A stretch of DNA of 64,000 nucleotides, taken from IMG/VR virus record IMGVR_UViG_3300025098_000012, positions 124,001 through 188,000 of that record, one strand, 5' to 3'. Position 1 is the first letter of the stretch. Each line of letters opens with the position of its first letter. Positions 17,518 to 25,582 of this stretch are shown one piece after another. Made by a program: the position numbers and the translations under genes. Source of the DNA: a virus. The notes under the pieces were generated by a model. That model ran no database searches. It was given only the letters and a program-made list of their open reading frames with translations, and was not told where the DNA came from.

Positions 17518-17930
17518 TGATCATTCTCTTTCTTAAATTGTTTGAAGAACCTAGAAGCACCCCCTGTTTCAGTTCTCCAATCCGACTTTTCAACCATGTC
17601 TGGTATCTTGTCGGTGAAATCTTCATTGCTTCTTTTATATGAATAATTTGAGGTGTTTGTTTTGATACCACTTTGTCGATCTAACTCTTGAACAGGGCAA
17701 TCCCCAATAAGAATAAAGTTAGCAGGCCACCTACCTGTGGATTCTTTAGCTTCTATAGGCTTAGACTTCCAATGGACATCTATCTCACCCCCTAAGCTAC
17801 TCATAGCAGTTGAAACCATAGTTTCAGTTCCTACTCTAGTAGCGTCTATATCCAAAGCACCACATCCATGTTTCAGGACATTATCTGCTACACTGCCCCC
17901 TAGAGACTTTCTTAATATGGTGATAATCAT
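17514..17930 (-). CDS. Methyltransferase central module B4 (target-recognition-like)
   Basis: A 138-residue protein starting MIITILRKSLGGSVADN and GCGALDID, then GRWPANFIL, CPVQELDRQSG and GGASRFFKQFKK. In one-piece phage methyltransferases these blocks lie between the catalytic half and the AdoMet-binding end, where target recognition is expected. Here they form a separate protein with no catalytic or AdoMet motif. It overlaps both neighbours by four bases. Paralogue of the modules at 17927, 18813 and 19386. Confidence 0.8.
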   Translation of the reverse strand: MIITILRKSLGGSVADNVLKHGCGALDIDATRVGTETMVSTAMSSLGGEIDVHWKSKPIEAKESTGRWPANFILIGDCPVQELDRQSGIKTNTSNYSYKRSNEDFTDKIPDMVEKSDWRTETGGASRFFKQFKKENDQ

Positions 17931-18247
17931 AGTTCATTCTCCTTTTTAAACTTCTTGAAAAACTTCGACCCCTCACAACTAACCTCATTTGTTAAGATGA
18001 AATTAGCTGGCCATCTGCCCTTTTCTTTATACATTTGTATGTCTGAACCAACTTGAGCAACATGACCCGACCACCCGCTCTCTTTGTAGGAAGCTGTTTG
18101 TTGTCTTTGCCTAGCTTCAAAGTTTATACTTTCATTTTCATCGTAGCCTACTCTAGTGACATCTATATTCAAAGCTCCGCACCCATGTTTAAGAGTGTTT
18201 TCGGCTACGCTTCCCTCTAGGGGTTTTCTAAGGATAGTGATGATCAT
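17927..18247 (-). CDS. Methyltransferase central module B3, shortened
   Basis: A 106-residue copy of the central module. It has MIITILRKPLEGSVAEN, GCGALNID, GRWPANFIL and a terminal SKFFKKFKKE, but lacks the CPVQELDRQSG block and the variable insert seen in its paralogues. It begins inside the stop of catalytic module A2 (ATGA). It may be a minimal recognition cassette or a decaying copy; the frame is intact. Confidence 0.75.
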   Translation of the reverse strand: MIITILRKPLEGSVAENTLKHGCGALNIDVTRVGYDENESINFEARQRQQTASYKESGWSGHVAQVGSDIQMYKEKGRWPANFILTNEVSCEGSKFFKKFKKENEL

Positions 18248-18813
18248 GTTTTAACTCCAATGCAAACTGGTTCCCAAGCAGGTTTAAGAGCTGTACCCCA
18301 ACCTTCCCACTTTTTAGCTTCATCTGAAACTAAAGCCCGAATAGGTATTTGAGTTGCTTTTTGAACAATACCAACACCGCCTCGTGCAATACCCCCATGA
18401 CCTTGTGAGTCCTCAACGCTCACACCTAGTTTATGTCCGATGACTTCTCCCTCAACTCCTAGCTTCTTTTCAAACTGCTTGGCTAGATTATGAGATTTCG
18501 GAAAACCAGACCCGTATGCCCATGCTTCTACTTTCAAGTCTGCGAAGCCTATTTCTCCCATCATTGCTATTAAATGATGAAAGGTTCTCGTACCGCTAAA
18601 AGCCTTAAGGACACCGTTAGGTTTAAGGACTCTATGAGCTTCTCTAATCCAAGCTCTATGCCATTCTCTTTGTTGAGATCCTTCCCCAATGTCATCCCAA
18701 CCTTTAGACATAAACTTAAGTCCGTAAGGGGGGTCGCAGATAATAGCGTCTACGGAGTTATCTTCTAAGTCTTTAAGTCGTTGGGTGCAATCACCTATCT
18801 TGATTTCTATCAT
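18244..18813 (-). CDS. Methyltransferase catalytic half A2 (DPPY)
   Basis: A 189-residue protein equal to the N-terminal half of beta-class DNA methyltransferases: IEIKIGDCTQRLKDL, then catalytic motif IV CDPPYG (about residues 27-32), VLKPNGVLKAFSG, FHHLIAMMGEIGF, and ending GWGTALKPAWEPVCIG. In one-piece relatives the chain continues directly into RKPLEGSV; here it stops and the next gene begins with that block. No motif I is present, so it cannot bind AdoMet by the usual motif alone. Confidence 0.85.
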   Translation of the reverse strand: MIEIKIGDCTQRLKDLEDNSVDAIICDPPYGLKFMSKGWDDIGEGSQQREWHRAWIREAHRVLKPNGVLKAFSGTRTFHHLIAMMGEIGFADLKVEAWAYGSGFPKSHNLAKQFEKKLGVEGEVIGHKLGVSVEDSQGHGGIARGGVGIVQKATQIPIRALVSDEAKKWEGWGTALKPAWEPVCIGVKT

Positions 18814-19382
18814 TAGTCATTCTCTTTCTTAAGTTGTTTGAAGAACCTGGAAGCTCCACCCTCATCTCCAAATCCTGTCATTTCTCCTCCTGGGAAGTTT
18901 CCATGATAGCCTGTACCTGCTTTTTTAGTTCCTGTCGGTTTACCACTTTGTCGGTCTAACTCTTGAACTGAGCAACCCTCAACACAAGCCCAATCAGATA
19001 TGGTTTCTTTTCCATCTTTATCTGCATGACCTACCCTGTGAATACCCTCTTTAGAGTTATTCATGGAAATAGAAGTCTTAGCTTCATTACCTACAGAGGG
19101 TTTGCTTATTGCACCCTTAACTTTCTTAGTGCCTTTTAGTTCACAACCATCTTTATGGGTAAGGATAAAGTTAGCTGGCCACCTGCCTTTTGACTCAGTT
19201 GGATCTATAGGTTTAGATTTCCAATTATCATCGTGCATAACCCCTAGACTACCCATAGACCTAGAAACCATAGTCTCTGTACCTACTCTAGTGGCATCTA
19301 TATTTATAGCACTACAACCATGTTTAAGAGTATTCTCAGTTACTGAACCCTCTAACGGTTTTCTCAATATGGTGATAATCAT
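18813..19382 (-). CDS. Methyltransferase central module B2 (target-recognition-like)
   Basis: A 189-residue central module with MIITILRKPLEGSVTEN, GCSAINIDATRVG, GRWPANFILTHKDGCELKG, WACVEGCSVQELDRQSG and GGASRFFKQLKKE. Between the conserved blocks it carries a variable stretch of about 60 residues, different from B1, which is where sequence specificity could lie. It begins 3 bases after B1 ends and overlaps A2 by one base. Confidence 0.8.
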   Translation of the reverse strand: MIITILRKPLEGSVTENTLKHGCSAINIDATRVGTETMVSRSMGSLGVMHDDNWKSKPIDPTESKGRWPANFILTHKDGCELKGTKKVKGAISKPSVGNEAKTSISMNNSKEGIHRVGHADKDGKETISDWACVEGCSVQELDRQSGKPTGTKKAGTGYHGNFPGGEMTGFGDEGGASRFFKQLKKEND

Positions 19383-19385
19383 AGT

Positions 19386-19997
19386 TCATTCTCCTTTCTT
19401 AAATTGTTTGAAGAAACGAGAAGCACCTCCCTCATCATTATACCCCTCTTTATACCCTTGTCTTTGGGTTGACGAGTTATGAAAAGAGTTTCCTTGGTAT
19501 GGATTAAAAGTATTATGGTTTTGACTCGACCAACCTTTGACTTGACCACTTTGTCTATCTAACTCTTTAACAGGACAATCCTCTGCACAATCCCAATCAG
19601 CTACTGTTTCCTCTCCTTGATGGTGGTCTTTAGCTCTTTTCTTAAGTCCATCCTTATAAAGACCTACTTCTCTGTCAGAATAAAGACCTACTTCTCTGTC
19701 AGAGCCACTTTTACCCTGTTTGGTCTTCTTAATCCCTTTTAACTCACAATCGTCTTTGTGAGTAAGAATGAAGTTAGCTGGCCACCTACCTGTAGTAATC
19801 TTCCCCTCAAAGTCTTCTTTAAGACCCGATTGAAAGACAGTACTTTTATGCTTATCTGGAGAGCGTCCATTTTTAGAAGTGTCTTGAACTAAGTTCCCAA
19901 TGCGAGTGGCATCAATGTTGATAGCCCCACACCCATGTTTAAGGGTGTTCTCAGTCACACTCCCCTCTAGGGGCTTTCTAAGTAATGTAATGATCAT
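19386..19997 (-). CDS. Methyltransferase central module B1 (target-recognition-like)
   Basis: A 203-residue central module, the longest copy: MIITLLRKPLEGSVTEN, GCGAINIDATRIG, GRWPANFILTHKDDCELKG, WDCAEDCPVKELDRQSG and GGASRFFKQFKK. It contains a short internal duplication, two copies of SDREVGLY in a row, matched by a DNA repeat near 19670-19700. It overlaps catalytic module A1 by ATGA. Confidence 0.8.
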   Translation of the reverse strand: MIITLLRKPLEGSVTENTLKHGCGAINIDATRIGNLVQDTSKNGRSPDKHKSTVFQSGLKEDFEGKITTGRWPANFILTHKDDCELKGIKKTKQGKSGSDREVGLYSDREVGLYKDGLKKRAKDHHQGEETVADWDCAEDCPVKELDRQSGQVKGWSSQNHNTFNPYQGNSFHNSSTQRQGYKEGYNDEGGASRFFKQFKKGE

Positions 19998-20584
19998 AAC
20001 TTAACTCCTATACAAACTGGTTCCCAAGATTTCTTAAGGGTAGTGCCATAGCCCATGTAAAGAGAAGCCTCTTTAGTCTGAGGTTCAAGATCAAAAGCTA
20101 CTCCGTCTATCTGATAGTCTTTAGGTCGGAGGCCATGCTCTAAAAATATTTTACTATATCCTACTTTCCCTCCCCTACGACTACCTTTAAGTTTTTTAAA
20201 TGTTTTTTTGTTAGAGTTTCCAAATAAGAGTGTTGCCTCTATGCCTTTTGCCATGTCGTAGTTCCCTGTCGGCATACCACTTGTGTAAACCCATGCCTCG
20301 ACTACGAGGTTTACGAACCCTACTTCAATCATAGCAGATGTTAAATGATGCAATGTTTTAGCACTTGAGAACGCTTTAAGGACACCATTAGATTTAAGGA
20401 CTCTATGAGCTTCGGTTAACCATCCACAATGCCATTCTCTTTGTTGCTTTCCCAACCCTAAATCATCCCAACCTTTTTCCAAATACCTTACACCATAAGG
20501 GGGATCACAGATAATAGCGTCTACGGAGTTATCCTCTAGGTCTTTAAGTCGTTGGGTGCAATCACCAATCTTTATTTCTATCAT
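19994..20584 (-). CDS. Methyltransferase catalytic half A1 (DPPY)
   Basis: A 196-residue paralogue of A2, with the same IEIKIGDCTQRLKDLEDNSV opening, CDPPYG motif IV, LKSNGVLKAFSSAKTLHHL and terminal KKSWEPVCIG. It differs from A2 in the central part (SNKKTFKKLKGSRRGGKVG, basic). It overlaps the chaperonin stop by ATGA, so the whole operon is translationally coupled. It lacks the AdoMet-binding motif, which in this locus only module C provides. Confidence 0.85.
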   Translation of the reverse strand: MIEIKIGDCTQRLKDLEDNSVDAIICDPPYGVRYLEKGWDDLGLGKQQREWHCGWLTEAHRVLKSNGVLKAFSSAKTLHHLTSAMIEVGFVNLVVEAWVYTSGMPTGNYDMAKGIEATLLFGNSNKKTFKKLKGSRRGGKVGYSKIFLEHGLRPKDYQIDGVAFDLEPQTKEASLYMGYGTTLKKSWEPVCIGVKL

Positions 20585-21960
20585 TTCTTACTCCTAACGA
20601 TATGACCCACAGAGCCTAAAGTCGTGGCTATTGATATGGATTTGTCTAATAACTCTATTAGTCTACCAACAGGGAAAGGTTCATAGAGTTCTTTTATATC
20701 CCATACGCTAGAGTCATTCTCAGCCTTACCTAAGTTATGACATACGACTTTAAAAGGTGCTTTCAATGCTCGATCAAGATATGGGTTTCCTGTGTCTATA
20801 TTATAAAGGGTAGGTATTGCACCTTTAACATAACCATTTGCCTTTGCGTCCATCATAGAAATCAAGGCTTTTTCGGCTAATCCCCTTCTCCATCTTGCTT
20901 CAGCTTCGGTTGTTCCGCCAACTCTTAATCGAACAAGAGTTCCATTTAAAGCGTTGGCTCTTTTTCTAAGTTGATCTTGTGTGTGTGGGAAAGGACTACT
21001 TTCCGCTTCCCTTAAAAGTTCGTCTACTCTATTTGCTGTTGTATCTACATGATCATCATAAGGATCAACAATCATTTCATTGTAGTTAAGGACTGTGTTA
21101 ATCGCAGACCCATAGAACTCTGGTGAAAACTTTTCGTACTTTTGATCTACAACGGTTGCCCCTGTAAACGAAGCAAAGTCATCTAGCCAACCCTTACCCC
21201 AAATCACTCTAGGTGCGTCACAAGCGTACACTTCAAGCGTTCCCTTATGATTGTTCATCTTGATTGCTTGAAGGGCTTTACCCCCAACCATAGGAGCGAT
21301 AATGACTAATGGTCTTCCTTCAAACGACCCCATATACTCCATAGCGTTGAGTACATGATCTATTTCAAATACGGGGCGACTGAATAGAGCAAACATCGGT
21401 CCTTTAAGATATGCTTCTTTGTCATGGTGTACTTTTAAAGAAGCGTGGAAAGACTCTGTTTCAACCACCTCGCACCCATTACCCTCCCATTTCTCAAGAG
21501 AGACATGAGAAGATAAAGACCCTGCGAGATAGATTGCTTCAGATATTTTATCTATGGACTCCTCATCAAGCTCACTTTGTAGACCTATTTCTTTTAGTAT
21601 CTCTTGGTTTGAGTCAAATCGAGGCACATCATCCACAGCTATATTGACTGCTCCTTTAACTCCGTCTGTAATCTTAGGGTGGACTTCACCATAATGACGA
21701 TGAAAAGACCTTAACAGAGAAATCGTGACAAACGCTCCGAGCTTGCACCCATCACCAGACCTACACAGTTCTAATAAGGAAGTCTGAATGATCCTAGCGT
21801 GGGGTTCGGGATGATAAGCGTTGATGATCGACTTAGCCGAGAGGTTATTCCAAACCTTGTTGTTACGAGAGAGCAGGACTGTCCCTCCATTACTCGCATG
21901 GCTCAAAACTAAAAGTGATGATAGTTCGTTTATCGTAGGTATAAATAGAGATAACGACAT
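20581..21960 (-). CDS. Divergent GroEL-like chaperonin
   Basis: A 459-residue protein matching group I chaperonin along its whole length, though shorter than the 548 of E. coli GroEL. It has NGGTVLL near the start, SGDGCKLGAFVTISLL at the ATP-binding GDGTTTAT position, an apical-domain block GRPLVIIAPMVGGKALQAIK and FTGATVV, and RVGGTTEAEARWRRGLAEKA aligned to the GroEL segment around Asp398. The Asp398 position aligns to Lys364, so normal ATP hydrolysis may be lost. The Gly/Met tail is missing. Jumbo phages are known to carry GroEL-like proteins that fold phage products. First gene of the methyltransferase operon; only a weak ribosome binding site. Confidence 0.8.
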   Translation of the reverse strand: MSLSLFIPTINELSSLLVLSHASNGGTVLLSRNNKVWNNLSAKSIINAYHPEPHARIIQTSLLELCRSGDGCKLGAFVTISLLRSFHRHYGEVHPKITDGVKGAVNIAVDDVPRFDSNQEILKEIGLQSELDEESIDKISEAIYLAGSLSSHVSLEKWEGNGCEVVETESFHASLKVHHDKEAYLKGPMFALFSRPVFEIDHVLNAMEYMGSFEGRPLVIIAPMVGGKALQAIKMNNHKGTLEVYACDAPRVIWGKGWLDDFASFTGATVVDQKYEKFSPEFYGSAINTVLNYNEMIVDPYDDHVDTTANRVDELLREAESSPFPHTQDQLRKRANALNGTLVRLRVGGTTEAEARWRRGLAEKALISMMDAKANGYVKGAIPTLYNIDTGNPYLDRALKAPFKVVCHNLGKAENDSSVWDIKELYEPFPVGRLIELLDKSISIATTLGSVGHIVRSKK

Positions 21961-21989
21961 GAATAATACTCACAGAGAAAGGTGAAACG

Positions 21990-22937
21990 ATGTCCTCTAT
22001 AGTTATACAAACAAGAGCTAACGCTTGCTCATATAATAAAAAAGCAAGCCGATCTGTTGGTTGGGGAGGTCAAATCCCTCAGCTTGCTATCGAAGCCTAC
22101 CCTAACCTATCCAAAAAAGTAGATTCGACAGACTTCGCTCTTGCTGTAGAAGCGTTCCAAGAAGACACTTTCGGTGCAGGGTCTGGCGTTGATGGGAAGA
22201 TGGGTCGTGGAACATGGTCTGCGATGTTAAAGAGGTTTGATCGCATTGAAGATGGTCAAGCATATTGGACAATCAATGATCGCAGAGTCGGTGTAGACAT
22301 CGACCCAGATGTTGAAATGGTCAACTTCGATCAGACAGGAGGACTCGACCTACACCGCTTTGGTCACTTCTCATCTCGTAGAGGGAAGAAGCCCACTATC
22401 ATTGTGGTGCATTGGGGTGGTCTTGATCCTCACCATTGTCATAGGATCTTCTCTAGCCCCGATAGACAAGTCAGTTCACACGCAGGTATTGGACTAAATA
22501 AAGAAGGTAATCCTGCTATCTATCAATACCTTGATCTTAACCACAAGTCATGGCATGGGGGATGGGCGAACTCATACTCTGTCGGGATTGACATCTGTCA
22601 GCAACCTTCACTTAAGTGGAAGAACCACTATATAAAGAAAGGTTATGATGTACATGAAACGACCAATGAGACAGGTCGTGGAGATAAGCGTATCATCTCT
22701 TTAGATCCATATGTTGCTCTTGCAGTGAGAGAAGCTGTTAAGAGTCTCTGTACAGCTTTGGACATCCCTTATCAGTTCCCTTGTGGATCAGACGGTCAGT
22801 CTTATGATGGTGATTTCTATCATGGGGTTGTTGATAAGAGTTATCTCACAAGCGACTTCACAGGAGTCATTGGACACCACCACATCACAGCTAAAAAATG
22901 GGATTGTGCTTGTTGGTGGGATACTCTTTTCGGATAA
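21990..22937 (+). CDS. Endolysin, N-acetylmuramoyl-L-alanine amidase
   Basis: Cuts the amide bond between muramic acid and the peptide stem to lyse the host. The 315-residue protein has an N-terminal peptidoglycan-binding-like domain (about 45-85: FALAVEAFQEDTFG, VDGKMGRGTW) and an Amidase_2 domain from about 130. Zinc-site candidates are His141 in VVHWGG, a His in GHHHI near 297, and Asp305/Cys306 in KKWDCAC. There is no signal peptide, so a holin would be needed. AAAGGTGA precedes the start, divergent from the chaperonin operon. Confidence 0.9.
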   Translation: MSSIVIQTRANACSYNKKASRSVGWGGQIPQLAIEAYPNLSKKVDSTDFALAVEAFQEDTFGAGSGVDGKMGRGTWSAMLKRFDRIEDGQAYWTINDRRVGVDIDPDVEMVNFDQTGGLDLHRFGHFSSRRGKKPTIIVVHWGGLDPHHCHRIFSSPDRQVSSHAGIGLNKEGNPAIYQYLDLNHKSWHGGWANSYSVGIDICQQPSLKWKNHYIKKGYDVHETTNETGRGDKRIISLDPYVALAVREAVKSLCTALDIPYQFPCGSDGQSYDGDFYHGVVDKSYLTSDFTGVIGHHHITAKKWDCACWWDTLFG

Positions 22938-22940
22938 GAA

Positions 22941-23255
22941 ATGATCTTGCACTTGGTGTCTGATCTCAATCGAGCATTAGAAATCAAAGCTCGGTTAGGT
23001 TGTCCTCATATTCACTTTATTATTGAAGAGGATTGTGGGGCATTTACTACAAGCCTCGTCTGGATGGAAGTCCTCACGAGAGCGAGTGATCTCTGTCTTA
23101 AAGAGGGGTCATGCGTTGTTTCTCACAGCGACCTCTCAAGACATAAAGACACACTTAGCAATGAGGACATCAAGTTTTTACAAAAGATGCAAGCACAGTT
23201 AAATGATAAGATGGAAGGTATTGAGGTTGTAAAGCATGAAGTCATGGGCTTATGA
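22941..23255 (+). CDS. Small unknown protein downstream of endolysin
   Basis: A 104-residue soluble protein that starts 3 bases after the endolysin stop and overlaps the next gene by 20 bases. Contains two Cys in the first half and a helical C-terminus (EDIKFLQKMQAQLNDKM). No family recognised; operon position is the only functional hint. Confidence 0.7.
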   Translation: MILHLVSDLNRALEIKARLGCPHIHFIIEEDCGAFTTSLVWMEVLTRASDLCLKEGSCVVSHSDLSRHKDTLSNEDIKFLQKMQAQLNDKMEGIEVVKHEVMGL

Positions 23256-23667
23256 AGCGTATCAGATGTATATACAGGGCATAAGCTACCCTCTACTTGA
23301 AGAACACTTTGGTGTTAAGCAAAGTACGATCCGACACTACATCAAGAGATATGCTTATGAGAACAATCTCACCTACCCTCGACTTAAACCAGATTATAAA
23401 CTAGCTTTCAATCTATACTACAACACGATGAGTGTCGGAGACATTGCTCGATACTTGGGGGTATGTCGGTCTACGGTAAAAAATTACATTCGTAGGTATT
23501 CTGAAATGAATGGCATCTCTACGACCCAATCTTATAATAAAGGTCAAGTAGCGTACAATCTTCGACTGCAAGGTTATACCTACGGTAAGATTTCTAAAAT
23601 GCTCGGATATGAAAACAGATCGAACTGTTATCGGGCAATCAAAAACTACAAGGAAAAATTATGTTAG
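23236..23667 (+). CDS. Protein with three helix-turn-helix repeats
   Basis: A 143-residue basic protein made of three roughly 45-residue repeats, each like a homeodomain/resolvase-type helix-turn-helix: YPLLEEHFGVKQSTIRHYI, SVGDIARYLGVCRSTVKNYI, and TYGKISKMLGYENRSNCYRA. It is likely a DNA-binding regulator, or the DNA-binding remnant of a homing endonuclease, since such repeats also occur there. It overlaps both neighbours. Confidence 0.75.
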   Translation: MKSWAYEAYQMYIQGISYPLLEEHFGVKQSTIRHYIKRYAYENNLTYPRLKPDYKLAFNLYYNTMSVGDIARYLGVCRSTVKNYIRRYSEMNGISTTQSYNKGQVAYNLRLQGYTYGKISKMLGYENRSNCYRAIKNYKEKLC

Positions 23668-23774
23668 CCTTATTAATTTTCGCTGTCATTTGTTTGACAG
23701 CACATAGACTATTTACGACTAAGATAACTCCCGAAGAGATGAGTGAGATGTTGAATAGTGATGAATGGTATTAG
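23661..23774 (+). CDS. 37-residue single-pass membrane peptide
   Basis: Short gene reading MLALLIFAVICLTAHRLF and then an acidic C-terminus ending SDEWY. AAGGAAAAATT gives a ribosome binding site, and it overlaps the preceding stop. One N-terminal transmembrane segment. Its place after an endolysin makes a lysis role conceivable, but there is no specific signature. Confidence 0.6.
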   Translation: MLALLIFAVICLTAHRLFTTKITPEEMSEMLNSDEWY

Positions 23775-24202
23775 GCGATTTTTTTGCATTTATCATGGGC
23801 GACTTTCCAGTACCTGTTAGGAACTGAAACACCCACCTCTGACAAAAGATAGAAGCTGTTCCAAAAGTTTCGGGTGATAAAACCTTTCACTTTAAGTGTA
23901 GCTCCTTTTACCTCAACCTCAAACTCAACTTTTTGACCACATTCCCATCTAGGGAAGTGGTTCTCATATTCATTCCCTTCGACTGTGAACCTCCCCTCTA
24001 CATTTTGCGTTTCGGGTTGGTCAATGGCATTGGTGTAGGACGCAAAGACATCCTCGTCATTTAGACGAAAGTCATTTTTGACATTCCCTTCCTCATCTAC
24101 AACTTGAAAACTTTCGTTGTGGGTGAGGACATCAATGATCGTCATTGTTTTTAGCGTTGTTTTACCAACCAAAAATTGGTGTCCTACTCTGTATTCACTC
24201 AT
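23771..24202 (-). CDS. Unknown protein, beta-rich
   Basis: A 143-residue protein with alternating beta-like strands (GHQFLVGKTTLKTMTIIDVL, VEFEVEVKGATLKVKGFI) and no membrane segment. The 3-prime end overlaps the convergent 37-residue gene by four bases. A GTAACCCC-type promoter motif is 36 bases upstream, with AAGGGGAAACC before the ATG. No family recognised. Confidence 0.75.
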   Translation of the reverse strand: MSEYRVGHQFLVGKTTLKTMTIIDVLTHNESFQVVDEEGNVKNDFRLNDEDVFASYTNAIDQPETQNVEGRFTVEGNEYENHFPRWECGQKVEFEVEVKGATLKVKGFITRNFWNSFYLLSEVGVSVPNRYWKVAHDKCKKIA

Positions 24203-24238
24203 GGTTTCCCCTTATATATATAGATTTGTTCTACTATT

Positions 24239-24256
24239 ATATAAATAAGGGGTTAT
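24239..24256 (-). promoter_or_regulatory. Promoter-like motif ATAACCCCTTATTTATAT
   Basis: Copy of the GTAACCCC-type motif with one change, directed at the gene starting at 24202. Confidence 0.55.
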
Positions 24257-24262
24257 GATTAT

Positions 24263-24847
24263 CTACCAACGAGGATCTTTTCTGCGAAAGTTCCCACGAG
24301 GTTGATTTCGATTATCGTAATGAGGGTTGTAATGAGGATTATAGTGAGGGTTGTAGTGAGGGTTATAGTGTCGGGGTGGGTGCTGATTATAGTGTGGTTG
24401 GTTGTAGTGTTGAGGACGCTTCTCACGATACACATCCTTATCCCAACGCCTCCTTTGCTTTTGGATCACATGAGAAGGTACATTGTGTTCACACCTCTCA
24501 GAGAGCTGACGGTCAGATAAGCCTCCATCATAAAGATTGATGACCTGTACAAAGTAGTCATTCTTGTTCGCCAACTCCATGTAAGGATCACACTCCCACT
24601 TGCGAGTGAAAGTATTATGGACGACAATAGTCTGATAACTATCCTCCATAGCTTCAAGGCACTCTTTTTGACACCAAGAGTGAGCCTCTTTCAACGCTTC
24701 ATGGTTGAAGTTATAAACACCACTGTCATCAACGAAGAAATCGTCTGCTGACACCATGAACCGATCTTCCAACCCCACACAAATTGTCTCTGCGAGTGTT
24801 GTTTTCCCCGACCCACTTAACCCTCGTACCAAAATCAGTTGCTTCAC
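24263..24847 (-). CDS. P-loop kinase with (NPHY)n tail
   Basis: A 194-residue protein with Walker A GLSGSGKTT (9-17) and an AAA_33/polynucleotide-kinase-like layout (VSADDFFVDDSGVYNF, VVHNTFTRKWECDPYMELA). Such proteins phosphorylate polynucleotide ends or small substrates; the exact substrate is not clear. The last 50 residues are low complexity, a run of HYNPHYNP-type units ending RGNFRRKDPRW, His/Tyr/Asn-rich and basic, possibly RNA-binding. The start is GTG with GGAGAAATACA upstream. Confidence 0.8.
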   Translation of the reverse strand: MKQLILVRGLSGSGKTTLAETICVGLEDRFMVSADDFFVDDSGVYNFNHEALKEAHSWCQKECLEAMEDSYQTIVVHNTFTRKWECDPYMELANKNDYFVQVINLYDGGLSDRQLSERCEHNVPSHVIQKQRRRWDKDVYREKRPQHYNQPHYNQHPPRHYNPHYNPHYNPHYNPHYDNRNQPRGNFRRKDPRW

Positions 24848-24865
24848 TGTATTTCTCCAGTGCTG

Positions 24866-25036
24866 TTAAAGTTGAATCTCAATAACCCTTTTGGGTTCTC
24901 CCTGCTCATCTCTAGGTTTAGGTTTTAGCTCTGGCTCTGGAATTGGAAGCCAAAGTCTACGACCCTCCTCCTCAAGTTCTCTCTGTCTTTGCTGTTCCTT
25001 GAGGCTTTCGATCACGAGAAGGTCTATATCAATCAT
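24866..25036 (-). CDS. Small charged protein
   Basis: A 56-residue gene beginning MIDIDLLVIESLKEQQ, then a charged helix (RQRELEEEGRRLW) and a Pro-rich end (LPIPEPELKPKPRDEQ). AAAGGAGCG before the ATG gives a good ribosome binding site. Lies between the kinase and the 25139 gene in the same direction. No function can be assigned. Confidence 0.65.
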   Translation of the reverse strand: MIDIDLLVIESLKEQQRQRELEEEGRRLWLPIPEPELKPKPRDEQGEPKRVIEIQL

Positions 25037-25138
25037 ACCACGCTCCTTTCAATACCATTCCTAAAATAAATTGTAAACACAAGTCGGGGTAGACCCCAAA
25101 CTCTTTTATCTTCAACACCCATTTCTCGCTTCAATCGA

Positions 25139-25582
25139 CTATTTTTCAGTAGAACTTTCAGCTACCCACTTATCCATTCCTGTTAAAGAAGCGACACGAT
25201 TCATGGTGTCTTGACCTAAGTTTTGAGCGTCTAGCTTGGGCTTGATCTTGAGCTGTGGTACAGGATTAGTCTTGCTGTAGTCATCGACAAGGCTTGAAGG
25301 GATGTCTCCCTTTAAGACGGCATTGGCGAACTTCTTACGATCTACCTTGACCACAACCTCACCGATTGTGTTTGGGTCGATACCAAGCTGATTAAGCTCG
25401 GCTAGTAAGCCAGCTTCATCATAGCTTGTACGAGATGCGTCCACATGGTTCACATCACCAAGTGGTGTCTCGATCTTTTCCCCGACAGGGATATGCTGAC
25501 GCAGAGCTTTGATCTCTGCATCAAGAGCATCTTTGAGAGCTTTGATACGACACAGGTTTTCAGCGATTTGTTGCTTATTCAT
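25139..25582 (-). CDS. Unknown phage protein with coiled-coil N-terminus
   Basis: A 147-residue protein. The start at MNKQQIAEN overlaps the previous stop as ATGA and has GAGAAGAAG upstream; a longer reading from 25672 would lie inside that gene and is rejected. The N-terminal 35 residues are a helix (LCRIKALKDALDAEIKALRQ), followed by ETPLGDV and a C-terminal VKVDRKKFANAVLKGDIPS block. The pattern resembles small gp157-like phage proteins, but I am unsure. Confidence 0.75.
   Translation of the reverse strand: MNKQQIAENLCRIKALKDALDAEIKALRQHIPVGEKIETPLGDVNHVDASRTSYDEAGLLAELNQLGIDPNTIGEVVVKVDRKKFANAVLKGDIPSSLVDDYSKTNPVPQLKIKPKLDAQNLGQDTMNRVASLTGMDKWVAESSTEK

Noticed and set aside
25085-25105. 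GGGGTAGACCCC as a terminator
   Set aside because: The stem is only five bases with a tiny loop and no T-run in either direction.
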